Numbered from the stretch's first letter, positions 41,827-51,800 are shown. The stretch is 64,000 bases of DNA from Cohnella panacarvi Gsoil 349 (GCF_000515335.1 NZ_KI911563.1:2714189-2778188), one strand, 5' to 3'. Notes: a model not told the origin generated them from the letters alone. Numbers and translations: made by a program.

Positions 41827-42600
41827 ATGTCGGATGAAGTTCTCTCGTTCTACGATCAACTGGCAGATTCGTATCATAACCTGTTTACCGATTGGCGACA
41901 CGCTATCGAATGGCAAGGAGAGGCGCTTGATACCTTCATTCGCGGAACGGCGGGGTTTGCGGACGCCAAGGGAATATCCCTGCTGGACTGTTCATGCGGC
42001 ATCGGTACGCAGGCGATCGGGCTAGCCTTGCGCGGATACGAGGTGACCGCGACGGATTTAAGCCCGCAGTCGATCGAACGGGCTCGCAAGGAAGCGGAGT
42101 CCATCGGCGCAACGATCCGGTTCGGGGTCGCGGATTTCCGTTATCTGGACCGTCAGGTCGAGGGCCGATTCGATGTCGTTCTCACGGCGGACAACGCCAT
42201 CCCCCATCTGCTCGGAGACGAAGATCTAGCGGCTGCGGCACGCGGTCTTTACGCCAAGACGGCCGACGGCGGCCTACTCGTCGCGACGATTCGGGATTAC
42301 GACGCCCTCGTTCTCGAAGCCCAATCCGGCACGCTCCCCCGCATGCTCGACAACGGCACGCGGCTTGTATTCCAAGTCTGGGAATGGTCCGAGGATCGCA
42401 AGACTTATTACACCAATCAATTCATCCTGCGCGCGGACGGCTCGGGCTGGCAGACGCGGAATTACCGTACCCCTTACAGGGCCCTGCTCCGCAAGGAACT
42501 TACCGAATTTCTGCGGGAGGCCGGATTCTCTGACATCGCCTGGCACATGCCCGAGGCCAGCGGTTATTACCAACCTATCGTCACGGCAAGACGGGTATAA
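41827..42600 (+). CDS. Class I SAM-dependent methyltransferase
   Basis: 257 residues from ATG 41827 with GAGGAGG seven bases upstream. Motif I is LLDCSCGIGTQAIGLALRG (about 50), followed by VTATDLSPQSIERARKEA (acidic D that binds the ribose) and VVLTADNAIPHLL. This is the Rossmann-type methyltransferase fold of many small-molecule enzymes. The substrate is unknown. The gene stands alone upstream of a tRNA gene. Confidence 0.9.
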   Translation: MSDEVLSFYDQLADSYHNLFTDWRHAIEWQGEALDTFIRGTAGFADAKGISLLDCSCGIGTQAIGLALRGYEVTATDLSPQSIERARKEAESIGATIRFGVADFRYLDRQVEGRFDVVLTADNAIPHLLGDEDLAAAARGLYAKTADGGLLVATIRDYDALVLEAQSGTLPRMLDNGTRLVFQVWEWSEDRKTYYTNQFILRADGSGWQTRNYRTPYRALLRKELTEFLREAGFSDIAWHMPEASGYYQPIVTARRV

Positions 42601-42679
42601 TGGATCGGGTGCGCGAAAAGTCATTCGATCCCGCGCTTTATTCCCGGAGCTATTTCTGATAAAATGATACTCGCACCGC

Positions 42680-42757
42680 GCGCCCGTAGCTCAGCAGGAT
42701 AGAGCGACAGTTTCCTAAACTGTGCGTCCCGGGTTCGAATCCCGGCGTGGCGCGCCA
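42680..42757 (+). tRNA. tRNA-Arg (CCU), acceptor stem with one extra base
   Basis: Cloverleaf: D-arm GCTC/GAGC, anticodon arm ACAGT-TTCCTAA-ACTGT (anticodon CCT), T-arm CCGGG-TTCGAAT-CCCGG, encoded CCA at the end. The 5' acceptor strand GCGCCCG pairs with the 3' strand only if one T (42748) is bulged out of CGTGGCGC. The length is 78 instead of 77. Confidence 0.9.
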
Positions 42758-42769
42758 TACTTAAAATGC

Positions 42770-42800
42770 AAGAACCGCGTAACGTCGCGGTTCTTTTTGT
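42770..42800 (+). terminator. Terminator of tRNA-Arg
   Basis: AGAACCGCG, loop TAACGT, CGCGGTTCT followed by TTTTG. Confidence 0.9.
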
Positions 42801-42910
42801 TCTGGCCATGTATGGAGCCGATCTGAGACTAAATATCTTCATTGAACACGCACCAAGGGATATATGTGTCTATTGTGGGTCTAGCAATAAAATTCTATAA
42901 AGCAAATCAT

Positions 42911-43690
42911 TTATTTGCCGTCGCTCACTGCTCTTGTGTCTATTTGTTCACGGTACTCCTGAGAATCGATAACTTCTCCCTTCTCGTTCAAACCCTCAAT
43001 AACCGTTGATGAATCCGGAGCTTCACTTAAGAAGGCAAACCACAAGGAGTGTCCGCCGGATGCATTCCGAATCATTCGAGCCGGAATCTCATCGCCGTTG
43101 CCTTGTATAACTCGAATTTTCGATAGGGCTGGATTCAAGTAATCGCCGTACAATAGCGGGAAGGGCGTCCCCTCTATATGCTTAATATACCTATATGTGA
43201 AGGTTGGATATAAATCGTTCTCCATCTCTATTCGGGTTGGCAACTCGATGTTTAATATACCTCCACCTACCCAATTAAGACTTTCATTCGTTGTTCTAAC
43301 GTAGTCCGCTCTCCAATCCATTTCTTCTCGGTCCCGATGCATATATCTTGAAAAAACGAGAACGCCGTCGTTGCCCCAATTTTCTTGATATAGGATATCT
43401 CCAACCTCGTTAGGGTCCTGCCGGCTTAGAATCTCCATCAGTTGCTGCTCGGAAATTGAATTTGAACTTGTAAAATGAGTTTGTTGCCTAAACCACGAAC
43501 TACCGAAAACAACAAATGCCATAATGACGACCAGAGCAGATCCTGCAAGGATCATTGTTCTTGCCGTGCTTCTGCTCGAAATAATCGATTTATTTTTGAT
43601 ATACTCGATTTGTTTTTGCGAGGGTCCTACTCCTGTATTGTTGAAGGCTTCAAACAATCTCTTTTCCCAGTTGTCTCGCGTATCCGTCAT
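42911..43690 (-). CDS. Membrane anti-sigma-like protein, partner of the ECF sigma factor
   Basis: 259 residues with one membrane segment (about 44-64, TMILAGSALVVIMAFVVFGS). The short cytoplasmic N-terminus would hold the sigma factor, and the extracytoplasmic part (about 70-259) has no recognised domain. Its ATG overlaps the sigma gene stop (ATGA at 43690-43687). Translational coupling with a sigma gene is the main evidence for an anti-sigma role. Confidence 0.75.
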   Translation of the reverse strand: MTDTRDNWEKRLFEAFNNTGVGPSQKQIEYIKNKSIISSRSTARTMILAGSALVVIMAFVVFGSSWFRQQTHFTSSNSISEQQLMEILSRQDPNEVGDILYQENWGNDGVLVFSRYMHRDREEMDWRADYVRTTNESLNWVGGGILNIELPTRIEMENDLYPTFTYRYIKHIEGTPFPLLYGDYLNPALSKIRVIQGNGDEIPARMIRNASGGHSLWFAFLSEAPDSSTVIEGLNEKGEVIDSQEYREQIDTRAVSDGK

Positions 43691-44226
43691 TTATTCTCCT
43701 CCCCGAACTTCTTTCTCATTGCTTGTCTGGCTCTATGCAATCTTGACTTTACAGTCCCTTCCGGAACTCCAAGCAGTATTGATATTTCTGCAATAGACAA
43801 TCCATGTCGAATTTCCAATAACAATACTTCTCGATACTTATAAGAAAGAGAAAAAAGATGCGCTACTACCTCGTCCATTTTCAATTTACTAAAATAAACG
43901 GCTTCTGCTGAAGCTGATTGCGGTACAGGTCTTATTGAGGATACGGGAATGATTTTGCGGAAAAAAGCAGATTTGCGGTAATTCAATACCCGGTTGCGAC
44001 ATATCTTAAGCAACCATGTCTTAATCGAAGACTGTCCGCGAAATCCCTGGAGAGATCGAAACGCATAGATAAAAGTATCCTGAGTAATATCGTCTGCTGC
44101 ATCGTATTTCTTCGTTAGAAAGAACGCATAATTCCAAATATCGCTCCAGTATTCGACTACAATCTCCTCCATATTAGAAGGACTCACTTGGACTACATAT
44201 TTAAGATAGTCGTTCGCCACTCGCAT
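43687..44226 (-). CDS. ECF-family RNA polymerase sigma factor
   Basis: 179 residues. Region 2 reads WNYAFFLTKKYDAADDITQDTFIYAFRSL, given here as its conserved core (DDITQDTF), then a short linker and region 4 with EVLLLEIRHGLSIAEISILL and VPEGTVKSRLHRARQAM. It directs RNA polymerase to stress promoters and is likely held by the membrane protein encoded downstream. GGAGGTG precedes ATG 44226. Confidence 0.93.
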   Translation of the reverse strand: MRVANDYLKYVVQVSPSNMEEIVVEYWSDIWNYAFFLTKKYDAADDITQDTFIYAFRSLQGFRGQSSIKTWLLKICRNRVLNYRKSAFFRKIIPVSSIRPVPQSASAEAVYFSKLKMDEVVAHLFSLSYKYREVLLLEIRHGLSIAEISILLGVPEGTVKSRLHRARQAMRKKFGEENK

Positions 44227-44244
44227 CCATCACCTCCAATCAAA

Positions 44245-44272
44245 TAGACAATCCTGCAATCAAATAGTTCCC
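44245..44272 (-). promoter_or_regulatory. Possible autoregulated ECF promoter
   Basis: On the minus strand GGGAAC (-35) and TGTCTA (-10) are spaced by exactly 16 bp, as in ECF promoters. The word CAATCAAATAG is repeated at the -10 and -35. It lies 19 bp upstream of the sigma factor start. Confidence 0.5.
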
Positions 44273-44424
44273 TGTGTAAGTTCATATCTTGAAAAAAGAT
44301 TCGCGATTACGAAACCGTCAACCGATAGCCTCGCAAGACGGTTCTATTGTTTGCGCGTGCATTCTCGACACCTAACTGACCTAATCCATGTCTATAGGTT
44401 CAGCGTACAGTCATTATCTTTAGG

Positions 44425-44450
44425 AGAAACTTCCCAAAGCTTACTGCGTA
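44425..44450 (+). promoter_or_regulatory. SigW-like ECF promoter of the nfeD-like/floT operon
   Basis: GAAAC (44426-44430), 16 bp, CGTA (44447-44450). This is the TGAAAC-N16-CGTA pattern of SigW, which drives the same operon (yuaF-floT) in Bacillus subtilis. The G of TGAAAC is preceded by A instead of T. Confidence 0.6.
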
Positions 44451-44493
44451 TTACTATTTAGCAAGGCATGAATGGTTCACAAGGGGGTGCAAC

Positions 44494-44994
44494 ATGGAGA
44501 CGCTCATGATGGTCTTGTTCGCGGCAGGCGTCGGCTATGCGATATTAACGGCCATTCTCGGAGACGTGTTCGGGCTCGACGCCCACACCGGGGAACTTCC
44601 GTTCCTATCCCCTACCATTATCGCGACTTTCGTAACGGTCTTCGGGGGATTAGGCTACCTGCTGCTGCACAATACCGAATGGTCTGCGCTTCCGATCGCC
44701 GGAGTTGCCTTGATAGGCGCGCTCGGCGTCTCGGCCGCGGTATTGTTTCTCGTCGTGCTTCCGCTATATGCCGCCCAGAAAGGCGATGCCTTATCGGTCA
44801 AAGGAATGATCGGCTTAGAGGCTAAGGTCATTACGTCGATCGAAGCGGATCGTCTAGGGGAAATCGTGTATGAGCAAGGAGGCATGCGGCATAACGCGCC
44901 GGCGAAATCTGCAGAGGATGCCAAGATACAGAGCGGCGCGAGAGTCAGAATTCTCGATGAACTTGCGGGAACCTTCGTTGTAGAAAAACTATAA
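44494..44994 (+). CDS. NfeD-like membrane protein (YuaF type)
   Basis: 166 residues with three membrane segments (about 5-25, 40-60, 68-92) and a C-terminal OB-fold domain (GMIGLEAKVITSIEADRLG, ARVRILDELAGTFVVEKL). In B. subtilis YuaF works with flotillin in membrane organisation. It lies 36 bp upstream of floT and shares its promoter. Confidence 0.85.
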   Translation: METLMMVLFAAGVGYAILTAILGDVFGLDAHTGELPFLSPTIIATFVTVFGGLGYLLLHNTEWSALPIAGVALIGALGVSAAVLFLVVLPLYAAQKGDALSVKGMIGLEAKVITSIEADRLGEIVYEQGGMRHNAPAKSAEDAKIQSGARVRILDELAGTFVVEKL

Positions 44995-45030
44995 CGAGGT
45001 CACTTATAAGCAAAGGAGTATGAATATTTA

Positions 45031-46461
45031 ATGGACACAACGCTGTATATTCCGGTTGGTATCATCATCGCTGTTATTTTGTTAATTGTCGTATTCGCCT
45101 CGAGATACCGCACCGTTAAAGCCGACGAGGCCATGATCGTCACCGGGGCGCTTACGAGCAACGGTATGAAAATCGTCAAAGCGGGCGGCACTTTTATTTG
45201 GCCCGTCGTGCAGAGCTCGTCGTTCCTCTCGCTGCAAGTCCAGACGCTGGACATACATACTCCCGAAGTGTATACGATGCATGGCGTACCCGTCATGGTC
45301 GACGGAGTAGCGCAAATCAAGATCAGAGGCGATATGGAATCGATCGCGACGGCTGCCGAGCAGTTCCTTGGCAAGCCGGATGAAGAGCTGAAGAGCATCG
45401 CGACGCAGACGATGGAAGGCCACCTGCGGGCGATTCTCGGCACGATGACCGTCGAAGACGTCTACCGGAACCGGGAGGAGTTCGCCCGTAACGTACAGGA
45501 AGTAGCGGCAAGCGATCTGAATAAAATGGGCTTGCAGATCGTATCCTTCACGATTCGCGACGTTAGGGACAAGAACGGCTACTTGGACGCGCTCGGCCAG
45601 CCGCAGATCGCATCCGTCAAGCGCGACGCCGAGATCGCCAAGGCCAATGCGCAGCGCGACGAGCAGATCGCGAAGTCGAAAGCGCTCGAAGAGGGCAAGA
45701 AGGCGGAGTTCACGGCGGAGACGAACATCTCGGAAGCTCATAAGGAGATGGAAGTGAAGAAGGCGGTCTTCAAGCAAGAACAGGATAAGAAGAAAGCCGA
45801 AGCCGACCAAGCGTATAAGTTGCAAGAAGCGAAAACGATGCAATCGGTTAAGGCCGAAGAGATGCAGATCCAAGTCATCGAACGCGAGAAGCAGATCGAG
45901 CTTGAGGCGAAGGAAATCGAACGCCGCGAGCGCGAGCTGGTCGCGACGGTGAAGAAGCAAGCCGAAGCCGAGAGATTCGCGCAGGAGCAGAAGGCGGAAG
46001 CCGATCGCTACCAGATCGAAGCGAAAGCGAGAGCGGAGGCGGAAGCGGTAAGGCTGTCGGGTAACGCCAACGCCGACAAGGAGCGCGCGGAAGGTACCGC
46101 GGAAGCGGACGTCATTCGGCTTAAAGGCTTGGCGGAAGCGGAAGCGAAAGATAAGATCGCCGATGCCTTGCGCAAATACGGAGAGGCGGCCGTTATCGAG
46201 CTCATCGTGGAGAAGTTCCCGGAAATCGCGAAAGCGATCGCCGAGCCGTTATCAAAGACGGAGAAGATCGTCATCGTCGACGGCGGCGGCAGCGGGCCGA
46301 ACGGCGGCGCAGGCAAAGTTACCGGCTATGTGACGGATTTGCTCGCCAAGATGCCCGAGACCGTCAACGCCTTGACCGGCGTCGACGTGAACCAACTGCT
46401 TCGCAGGCTGGCCGAGGGCAGCACCGGCATGAAGAAGGATATTACCTCCGCTAATGAATAA
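45031..46461 (+). CDS. floT: Flotillin
   Basis: 476 residues. One N-terminal membrane segment (4-22), an SPFH/band-7 domain (about 25-200; TVKADEAMIVTGAL, GHLRAILGTMTVEDVYRNRE), a long Ala/Glu/Lys coiled coil (about 200-360; AEADQAYKLQEAKTM and similar) and a C-terminal region. It scaffolds membrane microdomains. The length and the nfeD-like partner fit FloT. AAAGGAG lies 12 bases upstream of the ATG. Confidence 0.93.
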   Translation: MDTTLYIPVGIIIAVILLIVVFASRYRTVKADEAMIVTGALTSNGMKIVKAGGTFIWPVVQSSSFLSLQVQTLDIHTPEVYTMHGVPVMVDGVAQIKIRGDMESIATAAEQFLGKPDEELKSIATQTMEGHLRAILGTMTVEDVYRNREEFARNVQEVAASDLNKMGLQIVSFTIRDVRDKNGYLDALGQPQIASVKRDAEIAKANAQRDEQIAKSKALEEGKKAEFTAETNISEAHKEMEVKKAVFKQEQDKKKAEADQAYKLQEAKTMQSVKAEEMQIQVIEREKQIELEAKEIERRERELVATVKKQAEAERFAQEQKAEADRYQIEAKARAEAEAVRLSGNANADKERAEGTAEADVIRLKGLAEAEAKDKIADALRKYGEAAVIELIVEKFPEIAKAIAEPLSKTEKIVIVDGGGSGPNGGAGKVTGYVTDLLAKMPETVNALTGVDVNQLLRRLAEGSTGMKKDITSANE

Positions 46462-46469
46462 ATCATACA

Positions 46470-46500
46470 AAAAAGAACCGCTCAATCGAGCGGTTCTTTG
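46470..46500. terminator. Bidirectional terminator
   Basis: AAAGAACCGCT and AGCGGTTCTTT pair perfectly around CAATCG between floT and the convergent secreted-protein gene. Confidence 0.9.
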
Positions 46501-46505
46501 CGACT

Positions 46506-47363
46506 TTATGGGATATTACGTAGTGGTATTGAACCGACTGAGCGACTTATAACCGGATTCCATTCCGTCTGGAAGCTTTTTTGATAGTCTTCAAAAGGAG
46601 TATGATCATCTAATCCTCTCGTCAGTTGATGTACATCGACGATTAATTTGTACTTTTTGTTGGCGGGATGCGGCTTCGATTTCCAGGAAATGAGATCATG
46701 TTTCAAATTCTTTGCCGCGATCGTCTGCGGAGGCTCTGCATAGATAACGGCTCCTCCCTCGAAGTAAATGAATGTGAACGTTACTTCACAGGATAACAAT
46801 TCGTTCCTTGTCCACTCTGGAAAATCCCAATCCAACTTAAAATTAGCTTCTGCTTGAATGTTAGCCATATTATTCGGGTTATAATGAATGGCTACAGTGG
46901 AAGCCTTGGCTCTTGCTGGCGGGCTATGGCGAGGGTACCATGTCGTGTCAACTTGTTTTTGGAACCTGCTACCATCCGTATAATATACTGTGACAATCGC
47001 CCATAAAGAATAGGTTTTATCCGAGCTATATGATTTTTTGGACGACCACTTCCATACTGAACCCGCTGAAAGCGGCTTACTCGTGTTATGGGAATACTCT
47101 AAAAATTTGTCATTCTCGTAATTGTTGTCAACAATTTCATTGATTTCGGGACTCACAACAATCTTTGTTACAGGCTTATATGTCTCCACTTTTACGACGG
47201 GAGTTACAAGGTTATTGTTGTACATATTGCTGAACTCGAAAGATGCCGTCACTCGAATATTTTCTTTATAAGTAATGAGGGCTTGAGGGCTCGCATATGC
47301 CGGTACGGATGCGACGATCAACGAAACGATGAGTGAGAGGGTGAATAAGAATCTTTTCAACAT
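46506..47363 (-). CDS. Secreted protein of unknown function
   Basis: 285 residues from ATG 47363, eight bases behind GGAGAG. Signal peptide (LKRFLFTLSLIVSLIVASVPAYA, cleaved near AYA-S). The mature part is beta-rich and resembles paired immunoglobulin-like domains (VKVETYKPVTKIVVSPEI, AIVTVYYTDGSRFQKQVDTT). No enzyme motif is seen. The gene is somewhat AT-rich compared with its neighbours. Confidence 0.65.
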   Translation of the reverse strand: MLKRFLFTLSLIVSLIVASVPAYASPQALITYKENIRVTASFEFSNMYNNNLVTPVVKVETYKPVTKIVVSPEINEIVDNNYENDKFLEYSHNTSKPLSAGSVWKWSSKKSYSSDKTYSLWAIVTVYYTDGSRFQKQVDTTWYPRHSPPARAKASTVAIHYNPNNMANIQAEANFKLDWDFPEWTRNELLSCEVTFTFIYFEGGAVIYAEPPQTIAAKNLKHDLISWKSKPHPANKKYKLIVDVHQLTRGLDDHTPFEDYQKSFQTEWNPVISRSVGSIPLRNIP

Positions 47364-47547
47364 AACAAGTGCTCTCCTTCGCATAGATAAAATATTGTGG
47401 CGCATGATGCACGACTCTCGCAATTCCTTACAAAAAAATACATAAGTGGATCCTGCAAATTAAATTGTATAAACAATGTCATATTTTGTCTATAGTGCCG
47501 TCGACATAAGACTTTTTACCGAACTTGACGGCATCGGTACAGAACAT

Positions 47548-47600
47548 AAAGCAGATCGCCCTCCACATGGCCAAGAAGGCCATATTGGGGGCGATTATTG
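47548..47600. terminator. Bidirectional terminator-like hairpin
   Basis: GATCGCCCTCCACATGGCC and GGCCATATTGGGGGCGATT pair with a few mismatches around AAGAA. TATTGTTTG follows on the plus strand. Confidence 0.6.
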
Positions 47601-47635
47601 TTTGAGATTTCTTCGAAAGCTAAATCCCGCTTGAA

Positions 47636-49057
47636 TTAACTTTTTTCTAATGTCTTATAAGCCCACGGTGCACGGATGGAGATGTAATGATTCAGTGAAC
47701 CTATCATGGATGCAGGCGGGGTAGTTATTATAAATATAAATGGATCGGATACTGCCGTCCCATCCGTTACAATCAAATACACGGTGTAGGTCGTGTCGTC
47801 CGCTGGCAGACCCTCGATATACACATGCCTCGGCATTCCCGCCGATACTTCGAGGACTTGAGCATCCAAGGCATACGCATCGTACCCGTCCAAGATCAGT
47901 TCCGTGCCCGGAGGAGGCGCCGAACCTTCCACCACAACGGAGTATACGGACCCGGTCACGCTCGCCGTTACTTCAATATCCACCGTTCTGCTTCCGGCCG
48001 AATACGAAGGACCTTGGGCGCCTACTACCTTCGGCTCGATTGAACCCGGAACCGTATAGGTCTTGGTCATTACCGCACTATTGTTCGCACCGGACTTTAT
48101 GGCTATGGCTTTAATCGTAACGCTATTGAAAATGGGGATCGGTTCGCTATAAATCGGGCTGCTCGCCGTCGGCATGCTGCCGTCATCGGTATAGTGAATG
48201 ACCGCGCCGGACGTAGCCGTGCTTAACGCTACGGACGTTCCGAAGGCTACTTCGCCGCCTGCAACGCTTGCCGAAGGCATCGCGACGGTTTCATACGACG
48301 GCGAAGAAGACGGAGGCGGTGTCGATTCCTCCTGTTTCTTGTCTTCCTCTTCCTTCTTCTTTTGCTCTTCTTCTTCCTTTTTCTTCCTCTCTTCTTCCTT
48401 CGTCTTCTGCTCTTCTTGCGCTACGTACTGCACCTTCGCTTCGTACGCGCCGGTAACGAGCAAATCGCGCGTCGCGTTAGACGTACCGCCGAACCTGCCG
48501 TCCGATCCGTTGGACATGATCTTCTTGTCCAGCGCAAGCGCGACATAGCCCTTCGCCCAATCGGACACCGTAATATCGTTAACTCCCGGCGTCTTTTTGG
48601 CATCCTCGTTCATGCCCAGTCCTCGAACCAAGAACGTGGCGAGCTGCTCCTTGGTCACTTTGCCGGCCGGATCGAAGCTGCCTTGACCGACGCCTTCCGC
48701 AATTCCGGCTTTCTTAACCGCTTCGATATAAGGCAACGCGTAGCCGTTAGCCGGATCGTCGGCTTTGACGTCTTTAAAGCTGGACGCCTTCACGGCCGGA
48801 TCTACCTGTAGATTGAATATCAACGCGGCGACTTTAGCGAACTGCGCGCGGTTCATCTCATCTTTAACTCCGAACTTCCCCTCGCCGACCCCGTCGAATA
48901 CTCCTGCAGAGATCAGGGCGTCGAACTTGGCTTTCGTAGCGGCGTCCAAGTCCTTCAAGTCGGAGAAGTCCGCAGAAGTCTTCGTTTCCGCGTTCGCAAC
49001 GGCGAACGGAAGACACAGAAGCATAGCCATTAACATACATATAATGCGTTTCTTCAT
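47636..49057 (-). CDS. S-layer homology protein with chitobiase-like C-terminal domain
   Basis: 473 residues from ATG 49057, behind AGGAGGT. Signal peptide, then three SLH motifs (about 25-185; MNRAQFAKVAALIF, VTKEQLATFLVRGLG, ATRDLLVTGAYE), a Lys/Glu coiled linker of about 35 residues, a CHB_HEX_C-type domain (about 230-300; GAVIHYTDDGSMPTASSPIY) and a further beta domain. It is held on the wall by the SLH motifs. The C-terminal part might bind sugar polymers. No catalytic domain is present. Confidence 0.85.
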   Translation of the reverse strand: MKKRIICMLMAMLLCLPFAVANAETKTSADFSDLKDLDAATKAKFDALISAGVFDGVGEGKFGVKDEMNRAQFAKVAALIFNLQVDPAVKASSFKDVKADDPANGYALPYIEAVKKAGIAEGVGQGSFDPAGKVTKEQLATFLVRGLGMNEDAKKTPGVNDITVSDWAKGYVALALDKKIMSNGSDGRFGGTSNATRDLLVTGAYEAKVQYVAQEEQKTKEEERKKKEEEEQKKKEEEDKKQEESTPPPSSSPSYETVAMPSASVAGGEVAFGTSVALSTATSGAVIHYTDDGSMPTASSPIYSEPIPIFNSVTIKAIAIKSGANNSAVMTKTYTVPGSIEPKVVGAQGPSYSAGSRTVDIEVTASVTGSVYSVVVEGSAPPPGTELILDGYDAYALDAQVLEVSAGMPRHVYIEGLPADDTTYTVYLIVTDGTAVSDPFIFIITTPPASMIGSLNHYISIRAPWAYKTLEKS

Positions 49058-49246
49058 CACTTCGTACCTCCTGCCGATTGTTGAGCGTTTATTACGTTCG
49101 ACACCTTCCGTCATCATACCTGCCAGGTTCCGCCTGAAATTGGTTATTTGACTTCGAGGCGCTTTGATTTAGCTCGATTTTGAGTTAAAGTATACAAAGA
49201 AGGTTTATTCGGCATGAAAATCAGGATATCGGAAAGTAGGCGGATC

Positions 49247-49966
49247 ATGGGACGCAAGTGGAACAATATTAAGGAAAAGAAAGCATCGAAAGATGCCAAT
49301 ACGAGCCGCATTTACGCCAAATTCGGCGTCGAGATCTATGTAGCCGCCAAGAAGGGCGAGCCGGACCCGGAATCGAACCGCGCGCTGAAGGTCGTTCTCG
49401 AACGCGCGAAGACGTACAACGTGCCGAAAGCGATCATCGATCGCGCGCTCGAGAAAGCGAAAGGCAGCGGCGAAGAGACTTACTCCGAACTTCGTTATGA
49501 AGGCTTCGGTCCGAACGGTTCGATGATCATCGTAGACGCGCTGACGAACAACGTGAACCGTACCGCTTCCGACGTACGCGCCGCGTTCAACAAGAACGGC
49601 GGAAACATGGGCGTGGCAGGTTCCGTCACTTACATGTTCGATGCGACGGCCGTCTTCGGCCTGACGGGTAAAACCGCGGACGAGGTGATGGAGCTGCTGA
49701 TCGAAGCGGACGCGGACGTACGCGACGTATTCGAGGAAGACGACGCGGTCATCGTCTACGCGGCGCCGGATCAGTTCCACGTCGTTCAGGAGGCGTTCAA
49801 GAGCGCGGGCGTTACCGAATTTACGACGGCGGAGATCACTATGCTGCCGCAGACGTTCGTAACGCTCCCGGAGGAAGGACAAGCCCCATTCGATAAATTA
49901 ATCGACGTGCTTGAGGATTTGGAAGACGTGCAGCAGGTGTACCACAACGTAGAATTCGAAGAATAG
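49247..49966 (+). CDS. yebC: YebC/PmpR family transcriptional or translational regulator
   Basis: 239 residues from ATG 49247; the upstream ATG at 49214 is rejected because family members begin [20 protein letters not shown]. The three-domain sequence is typical ([39 protein letters not shown]). It matches the YeeI branch of Bacillus. Family members regulate transcription or help ribosomes past polyproline. Confidence 0.95.
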   Translation: MGRKWNNIKEKKASKDANTSRIYAKFGVEIYVAAKKGEPDPESNRALKVVLERAKTYNVPKAIIDRALEKAKGSGEETYSELRYEGFGPNGSMIIVDALTNNVNRTASDVRAAFNKNGGNMGVAGSVTYMFDATAVFGLTGKTADEVMELLIEADADVRDVFEEDDAVIVYAAPDQFHVVQEAFKSAGVTEFTTAEITMLPQTFVTLPEEGQAPFDKLIDVLEDLEDVQQVYHNVEFEE

Positions 49967-49983
49967 CATCCTACGCAACGCAA

Positions 49984-50025
49984 AATAAGAGTTCCGCTTA
50001 TCCACGATAACCGGAACTCTTATTG
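49984..50025 (+). terminator. Terminator of yebC
   Basis: AATAAGAGTTCCG and CGGAACTCTTATT pair perfectly. Confidence 0.9.
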
Positions 50026-50306
50026 ATTCTCATCGAACATATTCAATTGTCTAGCAACTCCGTTCCTTCGTATTCCGCGCTTATTCTGACCGTCCTCCTA
50101 TGATGGTTGATAGCCTTAATGCCTTGTTGTCGGATACCCGCGTGTTCGCCAAGCGCTTAAGCGGTTCACGCTTCGCCTCACTTAGCCCATTGGACTATCC
50201 CCTCTCCGAGTAACGTTCGCTGCGTCCTTCGTGTTGCTTGTGTTTCTGGCTTAAGCATACTCCGAATTCCCTATTGAGTAAATTTTCAGAATATTCGATA
50301 ATCTAT
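50026..50306. other. Intergenic, no gene seen
   Basis: No plausible start or family match is seen on either strand between the yebC and mntH terminators. Confidence 0.5.
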
Positions 50307-50343
50307 CAAAAAAGCGCAATTACGCTACGTATTCGCACTTTTT
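50307..50343 (-). terminator. Terminator of mntH
   Basis: On the minus strand AAAAAGTGCGAAT and ATTGCGCTTTTTT pair with one G-T pair, ending in TTTTTT. Confidence 0.65.
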
Positions 50344-50401
50344 GGACATCTATCACAGTCTTTCGCATCGTTTTCTCTGTTGCAATTAACGGCTCGCTCG
50401 T

Positions 50402-51754
50402 TTATCGGAAGAACGTGCCGTATAGCAGATATACGTTAAGCCCGGCAATGATGACCGCAACCGCCCATGAGAGCGAGGACAGCCACTTCGGCGCGACGAA
50501 CTCGCCCATTTTCAACTTATCGGACGTAAACTTAACAAGAGGGATCACCGCGAACGAAAGCTGCAGCGACAGAATGACCTGGCTCAAGATCAGCAACTCC
50601 CCCGTGCCCTTCTCGCCGGAGATAGAGAGGACGATAACCGCCGGAATGATCGCGATCATCCGGGTAATCAATCTTCTGAGCCAAGGCTTCAACCGAATAT
50701 TCAGGAAACCCTCCATGACGATCTGCCCGGCCAGAGTCCCCGTGAGCGTCGCGTTCTGCCCCGAGGCGAGCAACGCAACCGCGAACAGTACGCTGGCGAT
50801 GCTCGAGCCGACGAGCGGGTCCAGGAGCAAGTAAGCATCCTGAATCTCCGCGACGTCCGTATGACCGGTGGAATGGAAAGCAGCCGCCGACAAAATCAAG
50901 ATCGCCGCATTAACGAAGAGAGCCAGCATCAGAGCCACGGTCGAATCTATCGTCGCGAAGCGAATCGCTTGGCGTTTGCCCAGCGCGGTCTCCTCGTATT
51001 TCCGCGTCTGTACGATCGAAGAATGCAGATATAAGTTGTGAGGCATTACGGTCGCGCCTAGTATGCCTAAAGCGATGTAGAGCATCTCCGGATTACTGAC
51101 GATCTCCGCGCTTGGAATGAACCCTTGGGCGATACCGCCGACGTCGGGCTTGGACAGGAACATCTCGATGGCGAAACAACCGAAGATCGTGACCAGCAGA
51201 GAGATGACGAGCGCTTCGATATACCGGAAGCCCTTATTCTGCAGCATCAGCACGAGAATGACATCGAGCGACGTCAACAGCACCCCGTACAGCATCGGCA
51301 TGCCGAACAGCAGTTGTAACGCGATTGCCGCCCCGATAATCTCGGCCAGGTCGCATGCGGCGATTGCGAGCTCGCACAACACCCAAAGTCCGATATTCGT
51401 TCGTTTGCCGTAATGGTCCCGACAAGCCTGCGCCAGGTCCCGGCCCGTCGCGATACCAAGTCGCGCCGTCAGAGACTGCAACAGAATCGCCATTAGGTTC
51501 GAGATCAGAATGACGGATAACAACGTATAGCCGAATTGCGATCCCCCTGCCAGATCGGTCGCCCAGTTACCCGGGTCCATATACCCGACGGCTACCAGAT
51601 ACCCTGGTCCGACGAACGCTAACAACCGCCTGATAAAGCTGCCTTTCGTCGGTACCGCAATCGATTTATGGACTTCCGGCAAACTCGGGGCTATGCGCGC
51701 TTTGTTCCAACCGGTCTGAGAAGGGGGGGCTTGCTCTTGAATGACGGGCTCCAT
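50402..51754 (-). CDS. mntH: NRAMP-family Mn(II)/Fe(II) transporter
   Basis: 450 residues with eleven predicted membrane segments. The metal-binding motifs DPGN ([12 protein letters not shown], about residue 60) and MPH ([14 protein letters not shown], about residue 237) are intact. It imports manganese by proton symport. Two MntR-type palindromes lie upstream, at 51787-51800 and 51895-51908, so manganese repression is expected. Confidence 0.95.
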   Translation of the reverse strand: MEPVIQEQAPPSQTGWNKARIAPSLPEVHKSIAVPTKGSFIRRLLAFVGPGYLVAVGYMDPGNWATDLAGGSQFGYTLLSVILISNLMAILLQSLTARLGIATGRDLAQACRDHYGKRTNIGLWVLCELAIAACDLAEIIGAAIALQLLFGMPMLYGVLLTSLDVILVLMLQNKGFRYIEALVISLLVTIFGCFAIEMFLSKPDVGGIAQGFIPSAEIVSNPEMLYIALGILGATVMPHNLYLHSSIVQTRKYEETALGKRQAIRFATIDSTVALMLALFVNAAILILSAAAFHSTGHTDVAEIQDAYLLLDPLVGSSIASVLFAVALLASGQNATLTGTLAGQIVMEGFLNIRLKPWLRRLITRMIAIIPAVIVLSISGEKGTGELLILSQVILSLQLSFAVIPLVKFTSDKLKMGEFVAPKWLSSLSWAVAVIIAGLNVYLLYGTFFR

Positions 51755-51786
51755 CGTCTTACCCTTCTTTCCTTATGACAATAGTT

Positions 51787-51800
51787 TTGACCTAGGGCAA
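51787..51800 (-). promoter_or_regulatory. mntH: MntR-type operator, near-start copy
   Basis: TTGACCTAGGGCAA is palindromic and fits TTnnCCTnAGGnnAA-like MntR boxes. It lies in the mntH leader, 33 bp from the start. Confidence 0.55.
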
